Shown here in pieces: positions 1-10,440 of a DNA stretch of 64,000 nucleotides. The stretch is from contig CM024760.1 in assembly GCA_014218235.1 (NCBI GenBank), positions 145,839,245-145,903,244 on the forward strand, read 5' to 3'. The stretch comes from Colocasia esculenta. Taxonomy: Eukaryota > Streptophyta > Magnoliopsida > Alismatales > Araceae. The stretch's first letter is position 1. Every line of letters starts with the position of its first letter. The notes under the pieces were generated by a model. That model was not told the DNA's origin and made no database searches. It worked only from the letters and a program-made list of their open reading frames with translations. A program made the position numbers and the translations under genes.

Positions 1-1515
1 ATCTTAAAGCACCTCGATCAGACTCCCGCCAAGATCTCCATATTAGAGCTCATTAAGAGATCGCAGACTCATCAAGACGCTCTCAGAACTTTCTTGCAAA
101 GAGTCATGGTCAGCGAAGACATGAACCCAGATAATCTACCCTCAGTACTCTCAATAGTGAACAAAGGACCTACCATTACTTTCTCTGATGGCGAGTTGGC
201 CGCCCCCGAAGCCAGAAAAATGCCCCTGTGTGTGACACTTACCATAAACAAGGTGGCAATCGATGCGGCTCTAGTGGACACGGGAGCTTCCATTAATGTA
301 TGTCCACTAAGCACTCTTAGAGCCTGCAACATATCGGAACGTCAATTGCAGCCCACACCTACCACTATTGCTGCATATGACAATTCGCGGCGTGCTTGTC
401 ACGGGGTCATCACTTTGCAAGCAGAACTAGGCCCTCTCATCATGTCTGTGGAGTTCTATGTGCTAAACATTGATCACACCTACAAAGCCATCTTGGGGCG
501 CCCATGGATCGAATCACTAGGGGCAGTACCCTCTACAGCACATCAATGCCTGAAGTTCCCTTTTCAAGGGAGGATAGTCAAGGTCAAGAGTGTAACCACA
601 ACCCACACGGTGGAAGCCGTTGAGAGAGTACTACCATCAGTATGGCCCTCCAATAAGCCCATAATCTCAGTGCTTGATGTTAACTACACTTGGGCCTATA
701 CTTTCTCTTCGAATCGTCCGATTGGGTCTCCTCCTATAATGGCAGTCAGGAAGGATGCGAACAAAAATGCAAAGGGGTGGGACATCATGTTCAGACTGGG
801 TTATCAATCAGGGAGAGGCCTGGGTGCTCATCTCCAAGGGCAGACCAAGACTGTGGCCACCGCCAAGAAGTTCACAAAGCGTGGCCTCGGATATTCAGAA
901 TGGGCTGCATTTCTACCCTCCTCACAGTCAGATCATGGTCCACTCACTTGGTCCCTATATGAGCACTTCGTCAAGGGGCCCATCCAACCCGGGTACAACA
1001 CCACGACAGAAGCCTCAAGGTCAGCTTATCAAGTTTTAGAAGAACAGCGGCCCAGCAAGAAGAAAAGGGCTGGAGAGGAAACTGAAAATCCAGACCAAGA
1101 CGATGTTACCTCGTCAATCAGTGTCCTATTTGAAGAATCAGAGGCCGGGGCAGAACCACCAGAATCAGAAGATCCCATCTCAGCAATGAACCGTCTCTTC
1201 GCTGAAGAAGATGTACTGCGAGTAACAGCGCTATCAACTACAGTGACCACCGCCAGGCGACAGTTGCCCGGATCAGGTGAGAAACACCGGTCAGATCGTC
1301 TACCCCCACTCATACAGGAGTTCTGGCCGGGGCCCTCCCGGCCTCCTACTCATTTCATTTCATCCCTGCTCGATTTCAATATTAATTCCATTCCTTTGCC
1401 TCTCCCCTTCGTGGTACAAATCTCACCCGCCGCCCTCGAGGCACTCACTCGTCCTTCACCCCGCTTCGTCATTCTCTTTAATGGTTCGGTCCTGTCTTTC
1501 ACCGAAACCGTTTAA
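1..1515 (+). CDS. Ty3/gypsy (Tat-type) post-gag and aspartic protease region with G-patch, 5'-partial
   Basis: The reading frame is open from the first base of the window, so the true start (gag) lies upstream. The product is the middle of a retrotransposon polyprotein. A retropepsin active site, VDTGAS, has its Asp codon at 277-279, and the downstream flap/ILGRP motif (YKAILGRPW) is near 480-510. A G-patch-like segment (GYQSGRGLGA, about 765-900) follows; G-patch modules bind nucleic acid and are found after the protease in some plant retroelements. The C-terminal third is low-complexity and acidic. The frame closes with TAA at 1513-1515. RT lies in another frame after a repeat-filled spacer. 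No stop or frameshift is seen inside, unlike the related copy at 7.2-9.4 kb. Family assignment rests on visible motifs and on the dual RNase H in the downstream pol. Confidence 0.88.
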   Translation: MLKHLDQTPAKISILELIKRSQTHQDALRTFLQRVMVSEDMNPDNLPSVLSIVNKGPTITFSDGELAAPEARKMPLCVTLTINKVAIDAALVDTGASINVCPLSTLRACNISERQLQPTPTTIAAYDNSRRACHGVITLQAELGPLIMSVEFYVLNIDHTYKAILGRPWIESLGAVPSTAHQCLKFPFQGRIVKVKSVTTTHTVEAVERVLPSVWPSNKPIISVLDVNYTWAYTFSSNRPIGSPPIMAVRKDANKNAKGWDIMFRLGYQSGRGLGAHLQGQTKTVATAKKFTKRGLGYSEWAAFLPSSQSDHGPLTWSLYEHFVKGPIQPGYNTTTEASRSAYQVLEEQRPSKKKRAGEETENPDQDDVTSSISVLFEESEAGAEPPESEDPISAMNRLFAEEDVLRVTALSTTVTTARRQLPGSGEKHRSDRLPPLIQEFWPGPSRPPTHFISSLLDFNINSIPLPLPFVVQISPAALEALTRPSPRFVILFNGSVLSFTETV

Positions 1516-1572
1516 TTTTATGTAATTTCTTTCAAAAAAAAAAAAAAATCAAGTCAAAAAAGATGTATGTTC

Positions 1573-1804
1573 CTTCCCGCTCCAGATCTCGACGGCGATC
1601 CCCGTCACCCCTTCCCGCTCCAGATCTCGACGGCGATCCCCGTCACCACCTTCCCGCTCCAGATCTCGACGGCGATCCCCGTCACCCCCCTTCCCGCTCC
1701 AGATCTCGACGGCGATCCCCGTCACCTCCTTCCCGCTCCTGATCCCGACGGCGATCCCCGTCGCCCCTTCCAGCTCCTGATCTCGACGGCGATCCCCGTC
1801 ACCT
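1573..1804 (+). repeat. Six-copy 38-40 bp tandem repeat between protease and RT frames
   Basis: Copies begin at 1573, 1611, 1650, 1690, 1729 and 1767. The core of each is a CTTCCCGCTCCAGATCTCGA-type block followed by CGGCGATCCCCGTCACC. Units differ by 0-2 inserted C/T/A bases, so the array does not keep one reading frame. It sits in the spacer (1516-1853) that separates the protease frame from the RT frame, after a poly-A run at about 1535-1548. In Ogre/Tat elements a protease-RT intron is known at this place. A splice pair cannot be proven here by eye. Confidence 0.9.
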
Positions 1805-1853
1805 GCCCCCCAGCAACCATCGTCGTCCTTTCCGCTCGCCTGGTGGTCAAGCC

Positions 1854-3071
1854 ATGACCATTTCGGGCAACTCGGGTGAGGGGCCTTCTGCTCCCCTACA
1901 CCCCGATGCTGTTGCTGGCACCCTGAGCTCGCGTGGCCTGCTTCCTCCTCCAGCCCCATCGGAGGATCTTCGCGGCCCTGCCGCACCTGGCGCTTTCCCT
2001 TCCAATAAATCTCTGGACGCTTCTCCAGAGCCTCTGGTAAATATCAAGTCCAGCTCAAGTTCAGGGGTAGTTTCTAGTAAGTCCCCGTCCCCGTCTAGGA
2101 AGAAGAAGGGTAGTGGTGTGCCCCATAGATATCTCTTAGACTTAGTCCATAGATGTGGCGCTCTTCTAGCTGTCGAAGAGTTCGTCAAGGAGGCAGTAGT
2201 TCTGAACTTAGAGGAGATATCGGCGGAGGAAGGACTAGACGATGGCTTTGGAATATATGAAATCGTAGCTGAAGGAGATCCATCAGATGAAAATGGTGTC
2301 GAGATGGAGGACGCTGCTGAGGCGTATGCTAGTGGTATGAGGAGATTCGATGAACCTACCTCAGCAGTCGACGAACCCACTAAAGAGGTAAATGTGGGAA
2401 CGCAAGAGGACCCCAAGCTCTTGACCGTAGCATCTGGTCTCCCTCCCGAGGAGGAAGAAATACTCATAGAGGTGTTGAGGGAGTTCAAGGATTCGTTCGC
2501 CTGGTCCTATGATGACATGCCTGGCATTGACCCCGATCTGGTGGAGCATAGGTTAATTTTGAAGCCAGGGGCAATTGCCGTCAAACAGAAACTAAGAAGG
2601 TTCCTCCCCCACATCGCTTTAAAAATGAAAGAGGAGATTGATAAGCTACACCAAGCCAAATTCATCCGTGTAGTCCTCTATCCTTTGTGGGTGGCGAACA
2701 TCGTCCCGGTGATGAAGAAAGACGGAAGAGTGCGCATCTGCATAGATTTTCGGGATTTGAATAAGGCATGTCCTAAAGACGATTTCCCTTTACCTCACTT
2801 GGACGTTCTGATCGATAATACAGCAGGGTTCGAAACTCTATCTTTCATGGATGGGTATTCCGGCTATAATCAAATTCGTCTAGCCCCAGAGGATCAAGAA
2901 AAAACCTCCTTCACCACCCCATGGGGAACGTATTGCTATGTGGTCATGCCGTTTGGATTGAAGAATGCCGGCGCCACTTACCAAAGAGCAATGCTAGCTA
3001 TCTTCCACGACATGATACATATTGATGTTGAGGTTTACGTGGATGATATCGTGGTAAAGTCGCGAACTTGA
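1854..3071 (+). pseudogene. Tat-type Ty3/gypsy pol, N-terminal extension and reverse transcriptase (copy 1)
   Basis: The start chosen is the ATG at 1854, the first in this frame after the tandem repeats. The first ~230 residues are proline/serine-rich then acidic. RT follows: the RICIDFRDLNKACPKDDFP block near 2735-2790, then SFMDGYSGYNQI and the catalytic YVDD at 3036-3047. The frame is cut by TGA at 3069-3071, where the related copy reads on through the same position, and the same frame resumes at once. This is therefore a single nonsense change rather than a domain end. The enzyme would copy element RNA to DNA. With the integrase frameshift, the pol of this copy is probably dead unless the stop is read through. 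Confidence 0.9.
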
Positions 3072-5725
3072 AAGGAGCATTCCTCCGTGCTTGCCAAGGT
3101 CTTCCGTCGCGCACAAGAGTATCAATTGAAAATGAATCCAAAAAAGTGTGTGTTTGGTGTTTCCTCGGGAAAATTATTAGGCTTCATAGTTAGTAAGCGG
3201 GGGATTCAAATAGATCCGCACAAGGCCAAGGCAATCAATGAAATGCCTCCTCCTAAGAACATATCGGAACTTCGAGGTCTGATTGGTCGGCTGCAGTTCA
3301 TAAGGAGATTCATATCTCAGCACTCTCAAAGATGTCGTCCTTTCTATGAATTATTGAGGGGAGGAGTCAGTTTTGAATGGAATGATAAATGCCAAGAGGC
3401 CTTCGATGAGCTCAAAAGTTACCTTATGAATCCACCCGTGCTTCAGGCACCTATCCCTGGGAAACCCCTGATCCTATATCTGTCAACAATTGAGGACTCC
3501 CTAGGAGCTGTCCTTGCTCAACATGATGAATCCGGTAGAGAAAGGGCAGTCTACTACCTATCTAGGCTATTCAATCCTTCCGAGCTCAAACTCACCACAA
3601 TGGAGAAAACCTGTGCATCACTAGTTTGGGTAGTGCAGAAATTGAAGCACTACTTCCTAGCTCATAAGGTGAGTTTGATTTCTAGAATGGACCCTATTAG
3701 GTACCTCCTTGAGAAGCCAGTCCTCGCCGACAGATTGGCCCGCTGGCAAAGTTTCCTCTCTCAGTTCGATATCTCCTTTATTGTTCAGAAAGCCATAAAA
3801 GGGTACGCCATTGCTGAGCACCTCGCTCACCTCCCTCTTCCTCATAGTGATACGGTTCAAGAGGAATTTCCCGACGAAAACCTATCACTTGTCTCCCATG
3901 ATCCCTTCTGGTCACTCCATTTCGATGGAGCTCTCAATTCTAGGGGACGGGGCATAGGTGCAGTCTTGCTGACCCCAGAAGGGATCACCATTCCTTTAGC
4001 TTATCAACTTCAGTTCTATGCCACCAACAACATCTCCGAGTATGAGGCTCTCTTGGCCGGTCTTAAGCTTGCCTACCTTTTAGGTGCCCGGCACCTCAAG
4101 ATCATAGGAGACTCTCAGCTCGTCCTCCGGCAGGTTCTCTCTACCTATCGCACCCGTGACCCCAAACTCAAGCCGTATCAAGATCTGGTCACACTCCTCG
4201 CCAAGCAATTCCGCCAACTCATCTACATTCATACTCCTCGCTCTCAGAACATCCTGGCCGATGCTCTGGCTTCGTTAGCCTCATCCCTCTCTTTCCCTCT
4301 CAGCCGCAGCGCTGAGACTATCACCGTTCAGAGATTAGAAGCTCCCTCGACCCAGGATCCTTGGTTCTCGAATCTTAGGAGCTCCCTAGTGTTGAAGGCG
4401 GAGAAGAAGGAAGCGAAGGAATTGCTGCTTGTTGAATTGGGGGAATTAATGGAAGAAGAAAACCCGTGGTATCGTGAGATTGAGCAATTTTGCAAAGACG
4501 GCACTTTCCCAGAAGAAGCCGAAGCAGAAGATAGGCGAGCTATCCGTAGAGCGGCCTTAAAGTACACCCTCGTGGGTGAAGTTCTCTACAGACGCGCTCT
4601 AAATGGAATGCTCCTCAGATGCGTGACCGATGAAGAGGCTTGGAAGATTGTGGAGGGATCACACTCCGGCGAATGCGGAGGGCATGTGAATGGTCAGATG
4701 TTAGCTAAAAAGATCCTTAGGCAGGGCTACTACTGGCCAACCCTAGAAGAAGACTGTGCCACCTACGTCCGTAGGTGTGTCAGATGCCAAGTCCATGCCG
4801 ATAAAATTCATGCTCCGTCTTCCTCTTTGCATCCACTATCTTCTCCTTGGCCTTTCTCCATGTGGGCCTTTGATATCATTGGACCTCTCGGTGATCCTAA
4901 TGCTCAGATAAAACAAAAATCCTTCATCCTCACTGCTACTGAGTATTTCACCAAATGGGCCGAAGCAGAAGCATTTGCAGAAATCAAAGGCTCGACCGTA
5001 TGCAGATTCATCATGAGGAACATCATTGCGCGGTTTGGAGTACCTAGCAGCATCGTCACCGACAATGGACCCCAGTTCATATCACAAGACCTTCAAGACC
5101 TCTGTAAGAAGTTCAATATTTCTTTGCATCATTCGTCTCCTATTATCCGCAGGGCAACGGCCAGGCCGAAGCCACAAACAAAACACTTTTGAAAATCTTA
5201 AAGAAAACTTGTGAGTCTAATAAATTCGCTGATTGGCCGGAAAAGCTAATCGAGGCTCTGTGGGCCTATCGCACCTCCATCCGCACACCTACGGGGCAAA
5301 CCCCTTTCTCACTCACGTATGGAATGGAAGCGGTATGTCCACACGAAATCCTCATCCCTTCGCTAAGAATTCAGTTGGATAAAGAACTTAATCCTGATGA
5401 ACATCGGGAGGCGTTACTTACACAACTGGAACTCTTAGACGAACGGCGTCTAGCTGCAGCCGATCACGTGCTTTCGTATCAAAATAGACTCTCAAGGTCT
5501 TTTCAAAAGAAAGTAATTGAGCGTAAATTTCAAGAAGGAGACATGGTTTTGAAGCGAGTTTTCATAAAACCTGGAGGTCCAAGGTCAAAATTGTCTGCAA
5601 ACTGGGAAGGGCCGTACGTCATCAAAGAAGTGTACCCGGGAAATGCGTATAGGTTAGTTAATGCCGATGGTGATGAACTCTCTCATCCATGGAATGGGTT
5701 ATATCTTAGAAGATTCTACCCCTGA
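3072..5725 (+). pseudogene. Tat-type pol: RT thumb, RNase H, archaeal-type second RNase H, integrase (copy 1)
   Basis: This continues the RT frame after the TGA. Domains in order: RT connection (3087-3450), Ty3 RNase H (about 3470-3880), a second RNase H (about 3906-4290; FDGALNSRGRG, SEYEALLAGL, GDSQLVL, NILADALA), the integrase HHCC finger (about 4655-4805; HSGECGGHVN and CVRCQVH), and the integrase core with FDIIGPLG and TDNGPQF. The duplicated RNase H is diagnostic of the Tat lineage. A one-base deletion near 5141 (compare 13585) moves the frame, and coding resumes as the integrase C-terminus (WAYRTSIRTPTGQTPF, YGMEAV) to the stop after LYLRRFYP at 5725. The third catalytic residue (E of GQAEATNK) falls just after the frameshift. 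Confidence 0.9.
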
Positions 5726-6448
5726 TCGAAAATCTTTGGATAACAACACCGATTAATAAGTAGTCATTTGCCAAATACCTCGCTCCTTCTCGTAATGGCG
5801 AAGTAATATTCATATGCAATCACATACTCAACATGGTAAACCCAAGGTAATTGTTCCCCCATATGCAGTGTTCTCACTTAGCCCTTGCTCAGAGAAACGA
5901 AAGGTCAATTCTCTCCCTATTCGGACAAGGTCTAGGGGCAAAGGGAAAGCTAATCTATAAAGCTGCAACGATATGAACCATGTGTTTAAATCTCAAAAAG
6001 GGACGGGCAGTCTTAAAGAAAGGCATATAGCGCAAAAAATAAAGCGACAAAATGACAAAGAGAAAGGGGCATGTTAAAGAGTGGCAGTACAGTTCCCCGC
6101 GGGACACCCTTGAGCCCGGTCGCACGCATGCCCGGACAAAAGAAAAATGCTGTGGCCCCAAAGTCCCTGGACAACAGAGGAATAGCACATGTAACTCATT
6201 CATTGCAAGTCTTACAAGTAAGCTACCCCAACTCCAAGATTAAGTCTTATCTCATTTATATTCTTCCTACCTCTCTAAAATGGCCGGAGAATCCATGCGC
6301 TTGGTCTGTGTTGGAACATTGATCGTCACAGGGACAAGAAAACTTGGCAAACCTAATATGAATATACGTTGCACATAAATCTTACTCGCCAAAGTGACGT
6401 AGAAGTGAGGCTCGCGGTCGATTACTCAACATTAAGAGGTGTTGTTAT
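5726..6448 (+). other. 3' non-coding region of Tat copy 1
   Basis: No gene is seen. Short ORFs here have no recognisable motif. The position is between the integrase stop and the A-rich repeats, equivalent to 14167-14990 in copy 2. Confidence 0.6.
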
Positions 6449-6686
6449 CAAAAGATCCCCAAAATCCAAAAAAATCAAAAGATCCCCAAAACCCAAAAAA
6501 ATCAAAAGATCCCCAAAATCCAAAAAAATCAAAAGATCCCCAAAACCCAAAAAAATCAAAAGATCCCCAAAATCCAAAAAAATCAAAAGATCCCCAAAAC
6601 CCAAAAAAATCAAAAGATCCCAAAAAAAAAAAAAGTCAAAGATCCCCAAAATCCAAAAATCGAAAGATCCTCAAAATCGCAAAAAT
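6449..6686 (+). repeat. A-rich 27-bp minisatellite in the 3' region of Tat copy 1
   Basis: Units of CAAAAGATCCCCAAAAYCC plus AAAAAAAT start at 6449, 6476, 6503, 6530, 6557, 6584 and 6611, with decayed copies to about 6686. The Y position alternates T and C from unit to unit, giving a 54-bp higher-order period. Both strands give long artefactual ORFs. Ogre/Tat elements are known for tandem repeats in the hypervariable 3' region, and copy 2 has an unrelated-sequence A-rich array at the same place. Confidence 0.93.
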
Positions 6687-6752
6687 ATAGGCGTGTACAT
6701 ATCCCTTTTCTTTAGCATGCATTATTTTCATGGTCTTTTCGCCTATTTAATA

Positions 6753-6817
6753 AGGTTCGGCCCCTTGACAAATTGCGGAGTCAACTTTTATCATGTTCTG
6801 TGCAAGGGGCCGAACCT
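6753..6817 (+). promoter_or_regulatory. 15-bp perfect stem-loop in the Tat 3' region (copy 1)
   Basis: The left arm aggttcggccccttg (6753-6767) is the exact reverse complement of 6803-6817; the loop is 35 nt. A homologous stem with different sequence around GCCCCTTG is at 15574-15629. It lies between the sense 3' region and the 3' end of the antisense gene. Function is unknown; RNA structure, terminator or packaging signal are possibilities. Confidence 0.8.
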
Positions 6818-6987
6818 AAGAACAGATCTAACTTGTTCTTCTAAGTGTGTGCAGGAACAGGAATTTTAAAGAGCAAAATGTGATGTCACGCCCAGATCTC
6901 TCTCTCGCTTGTTTGAATCTCGTCTCTCACTCGTGTCAATCACAAACCATTCAGTCATCTTAAACACTGGCACAAAAATAAAACTGC

Positions 6988-7195
6988 CTAAGGTATGAAC
7001 AAAATATACATCGGTAAGAGGGGAGGCGGCTCACAAAACTCCTCACTGGCCACCACCACTCTCCCCGGATCCCTCTCTCCTATCTGGAGGTGGCGGCATC
7101 TCGCCACCCCCTCTACCTCCTGAGCGCTACTCTCGTCCAATCGGCGCCGCTCCTCCTCCTCGCTCCTCTTTCTGCGCATCCCGGCCCACTTCGCG
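6988..7195 (-). pseudogene. 3' remnant of antisense coiled-coil gene (copy 1)
   Basis: The minus strand reads an Arg/Glu-rich helical segment (KRSEEEERRRLDES) and closes with TAG at 6990-6988. Position (just past the conserved stem-loop), orientation and short nucleotide similarity to 15800-15860 match the 3' end of the antisense plant-mobile-domain gene of copy 2. Upstream of about 7195 the match stops, where sequence of copy 2 begins. It is read as a truncated relic; the homology is short and should be tested by alignment. Confidence 0.5.
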
Positions 7196-9373
7196 CAATC
7201 CAATCAACACACCAATTCGCCATCTACTCACCAGTTCCCCATCACTACACAACCTCCTTCCATCATTCTGCAAGCCCCCTTACCACGCAACACCTCTACC
7301 AGGTCAACTGCAACCAAATCTCACACCTTCTCCTGCCACTGCCCCACAACCTCTACTAGCCAACCCGCCTCTCCTCCGCACACCCTCGACTGCCCCCGTC
7401 GTTAATCCCAACCACCGAGCCCATTTCTCTGTGCCCCCATGCGATCGCCCAGTGCAGCAACTAACCCATCACCGCACCAAAAATCCTCTGACCAACCCTC
7501 CACCTCCTACGCATATTTCACCCCGTCAGCTTCAACAGTAATACTGGGAAATGGCCCCGAGGCGACCATGGTGCTCCGGAGCGGGCGCATGTTTAACAGG
7601 ATGTTTCCCCAACAACAAGAACAAATGTTGACACCCCAGGAAGAGGAGGAAATTCAGCCGGAAGAGTCTGCACAGGGGACGCAGTACGATCTGTTAAAGC
7701 ATTTGGACAAAACCCCGGCTAGGATCTCTATCCTGGAACTAATCAAGAGGTCACTAGTTCATCAAGAGGCACTTACGCAGTACCTGCAGAAGGTAATGGT
7801 GAACGAAGATGTGCCGGTGAACCAGATCAGCGCGGTTCTAGCACCCACAAGCACTCACCCCGCCATTGCATTTCATGAAGAAGAAATAGCATCGGGCGAA
7901 TCCCAGAAGTGTGCTCTATGCCTGTCAATCTATGTTAACGGCATATGTGTGGATCGTTGCCTGATCAATTCTGGTGTATCCATCAACGTCGTATCCCCTG
8001 ACACGTTACAACTCTGCGGGGTGCCGGCTCAAGCAATTCTACCCTCAGCCATCACAGTCACATCCTTCGACAACACTAGCAGGCGGCCGAAGGGGTTTGT
8101 CACTCTAAGGGTGTCAGACTGGGTCCATCTTATAATGAAACGGATTTTCATATCCTGGACATGGATCCGAATTTCCGTATGATCCTGGGAAGGCCATTCG
8201 TAAAAGCTCTTGGTGCCATGATATCCACAGTTCATCAATGTCTCAAGTTCCCGTTCAACGGGCGGATCGTCAAGGTGCCTAATACACCGATCATCGCAGA
8301 AGTGAATGCTGTAACAGATGACTCGGTTCCCTCCATTTGGCCTAGCAATCAGCCTCTAATGTCAATATCAGGTGTGGCAAACATGCACTCGGACCGAGTA
8401 GTCCGACCGTTGAAGCCGATGGAAGAAGCAGGATTATCACAAAGAAGGGCTGGCACATCATGAGCAGATGGGATATCGACAGGGCAAAGTACTGGGGGCA
8501 CGATTGCAAGGAAGAACAGAGGCCATAAAAAGCTGCAAGAAAAGGCCCAAAATGGGGCTAGGCTACAAGCCGGGCAAGGTCAAGCAACAACCAACGGAAC
8601 CCCTCACTTGGGCTTTGCACCAACATTTCAAGAGGGGACCGCTGCAGCCAGGAAATAAACGAACACCAGTCGTCACAACAGAATTTGTACGTCTGTTATC
8701 ACAAGATCTGCACAAGATAACCGGCAACCCCAATCCACCCAAGCAGGCCAAGACCGGTGAGTACGAAATAGAATGGAATAGATGGTTTGACATGAATGAT
8801 GTCACCACTTCTTTGGGTCAGCTTTTCAGCCTGACAGAAGAAGAACAGCTAACGGCAATCAACGTCAACACAGAGGTAGTCCAAGACACCGGAGCGACTC
8901 CAACAGCCGCAAGGTCCAGTACCGGTGCCAACTCCTCAAGCATCGTCCTAACCACAACTCTGGGCATCACGCCCAGTCCAGAATCCACCCCGGGTATCAC
9001 ACCCATCCCAACTTCTGGTTCTGGTGTCATGCCCACACTCAGCATTATTTTGGGCACCGTGCCAGTTCCAACCCTTGCTTCACGCATCACGCCTTCCTCC
9101 TTCTCGTCAAGAATTCCTTCCCTTCCAAGCAGTGCGCACACTTTTGTCCTTTCACCAGGAATTGCGCCTTCCCTCCTGCAAGCCGTGGCCGGGTCCTTAT
9201 TCTCTTCTCTAAGCATTCTCCGGGCGCCGGCGCCCCGCTTCACATTTTCCCTATTGCCTGCCAAACGGGCGTGCGTTTCGTCGCTTTCCAACCCCTCACC
9301 CTCTGAACTTGCACTCTCCTCTCAACTTTCACAATTGGCAGTCTCGCCTCGACCTTCGTCACCTCCGTTCTGA
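7196..9373 (+). pseudogene. Tat-type post-gag, protease and G-patch region (copy 2), frameshifted
   Basis: Same order as positions 1-1515 but diverged and broken. Proline-rich sequence leads into YDLLKHLDKTPARISILEL (about 7684), the counterpart of the first codons of the window. The protease site reads NSGVS instead of DTGAS: the catalytic Asp codon is AAT (Asn) at 7967-7969, so protease should be inactive. The frame changes near 8140 and again near 8440; the G-patch (GYRQGKVLGARLQG) follows at about 8468. The C-terminal part to 9373 is Ser/Thr/Pro-rich with a repeated GITPS/ITPIPTS-like pattern. No gag domains (capsid, CCHC) are seen upstream, so copy 2 is 5'-truncated or joined internally to copy 1. 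Confidence 0.82.
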
Positions 9374-9879
9374 GCCCCCCTTGAGAGTTTAAAAATTCTC
9401 GTCAAGCAATGTCGCCCCGTTCTTTCAAGGCAGGCCGTCCGACGCCTCCTTCCCTTTCTAGCAATGCGTCCCCCACCTTCCTCTTGGGCCCTGCGCCCAC
9501 CATAGCCCCTTTTCCTCCATTTCTTCTGAGCATCACTGCCTCCCTATCTTTGAACAACCCTCCCAATCTCCCCCCTCGTCTCCAAAGCACTGCGTCCCCA
9601 GAACAGATACTTACTCTCAATTGCACTCCCCGATCTTACGAGCCCCTGGCGCTCACACTCTGTTCCCTCCTTTCGCACACACCAGCAAGGAGGGGGCCAC
9701 CAAGGTCATAACCTCACAATGGCCGACCCTAGCTTTTCTTCTGAGGAAACTTCTTTCCTCATTCCCGAGTGTGCCCCGACCGACGAGCCGCTCCTCCCCG
9801 GTCCTCTGACCGAGTCCCCAGCCTCATTCGCGTAGGGGTCGTTTCCTGCTTTCAATAATCCTCCCTCCGCGCAGGGAAT
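9374..9879 (+). other. Protease-RT spacer of Tat copy 2
   Basis: C/T-rich sequence with short ORFs in several frames and no recognisable domain. It occupies the same position as 1516-1853 in copy 1 but is longer. Confidence 0.5.
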
Positions 9880-10440
9880 GTCACTACTTTATCTCCGCCA
9901 GCTCCCCCTCCAAAGGACCTTTCCTTTATCGCTTTCCCAGATTCCCCCACGCGGGACTCTGTTTTTATTGCTTTCCCTAAATCCCCCTCGCGGGACGTCG
10001 CATTTACTGCTTTTCCTCCTGTAAATCCTTCTTCATCTTCCCCCACGCAGGATTTTGCTTTTACCACTTTTACCACTGTAAATCCTTCTCCACCTTCCCC
10101 CACGCGGGAATCATTTATTGCTTTTCCTCCCTCTCCCACGCAGGGGAGCTCTTCTACTGTGAATATCTCACCATCTTCCCCCACGCGGGATTCTACTTTT
10201 ACTACTTTTACCACTGTAAATCCTTCTCCACCTTCCCCCACGCGGGAATCATTTACTGCTTTTCCTCCCCCTCCCACGCAGGGGAGCTCTTCTACTGTAA
10301 ATATCTCACCATCTTCCCCCACACAGGGAAAACTTTTCACTACTTTCAATAATTCTGCATCTTCCCCCATACGGGATTCTGCTTTTATTGTTTTTACCAC
10401 TGTAATCCTTCTCCACCTTCCCCCATGCGGGATTCCTTTT
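9880..10440 (+). repeat. C/T-rich tandem repeats between protease and RT (copy 2)
   Basis: The motif CTTCCCCCACGCGGGA recurs about every 35-60 bp, inside a larger direct repeat of about 138 bp (compare from 10081 with from 10219). The sequence is unrelated to the 38-40 bp array of copy 1 yet lies at exactly the same place, between protease and RT. The reverse strand gives a long repetitive shadow ORF. Confidence 0.85.

Noticed and set aside
6422..6649. Long ORFs of KRSPKSKKI or FGDLLIFLD repeats
   Set aside because: They are translations of the 27-bp A-rich minisatellite on both strands, without domain or start context.
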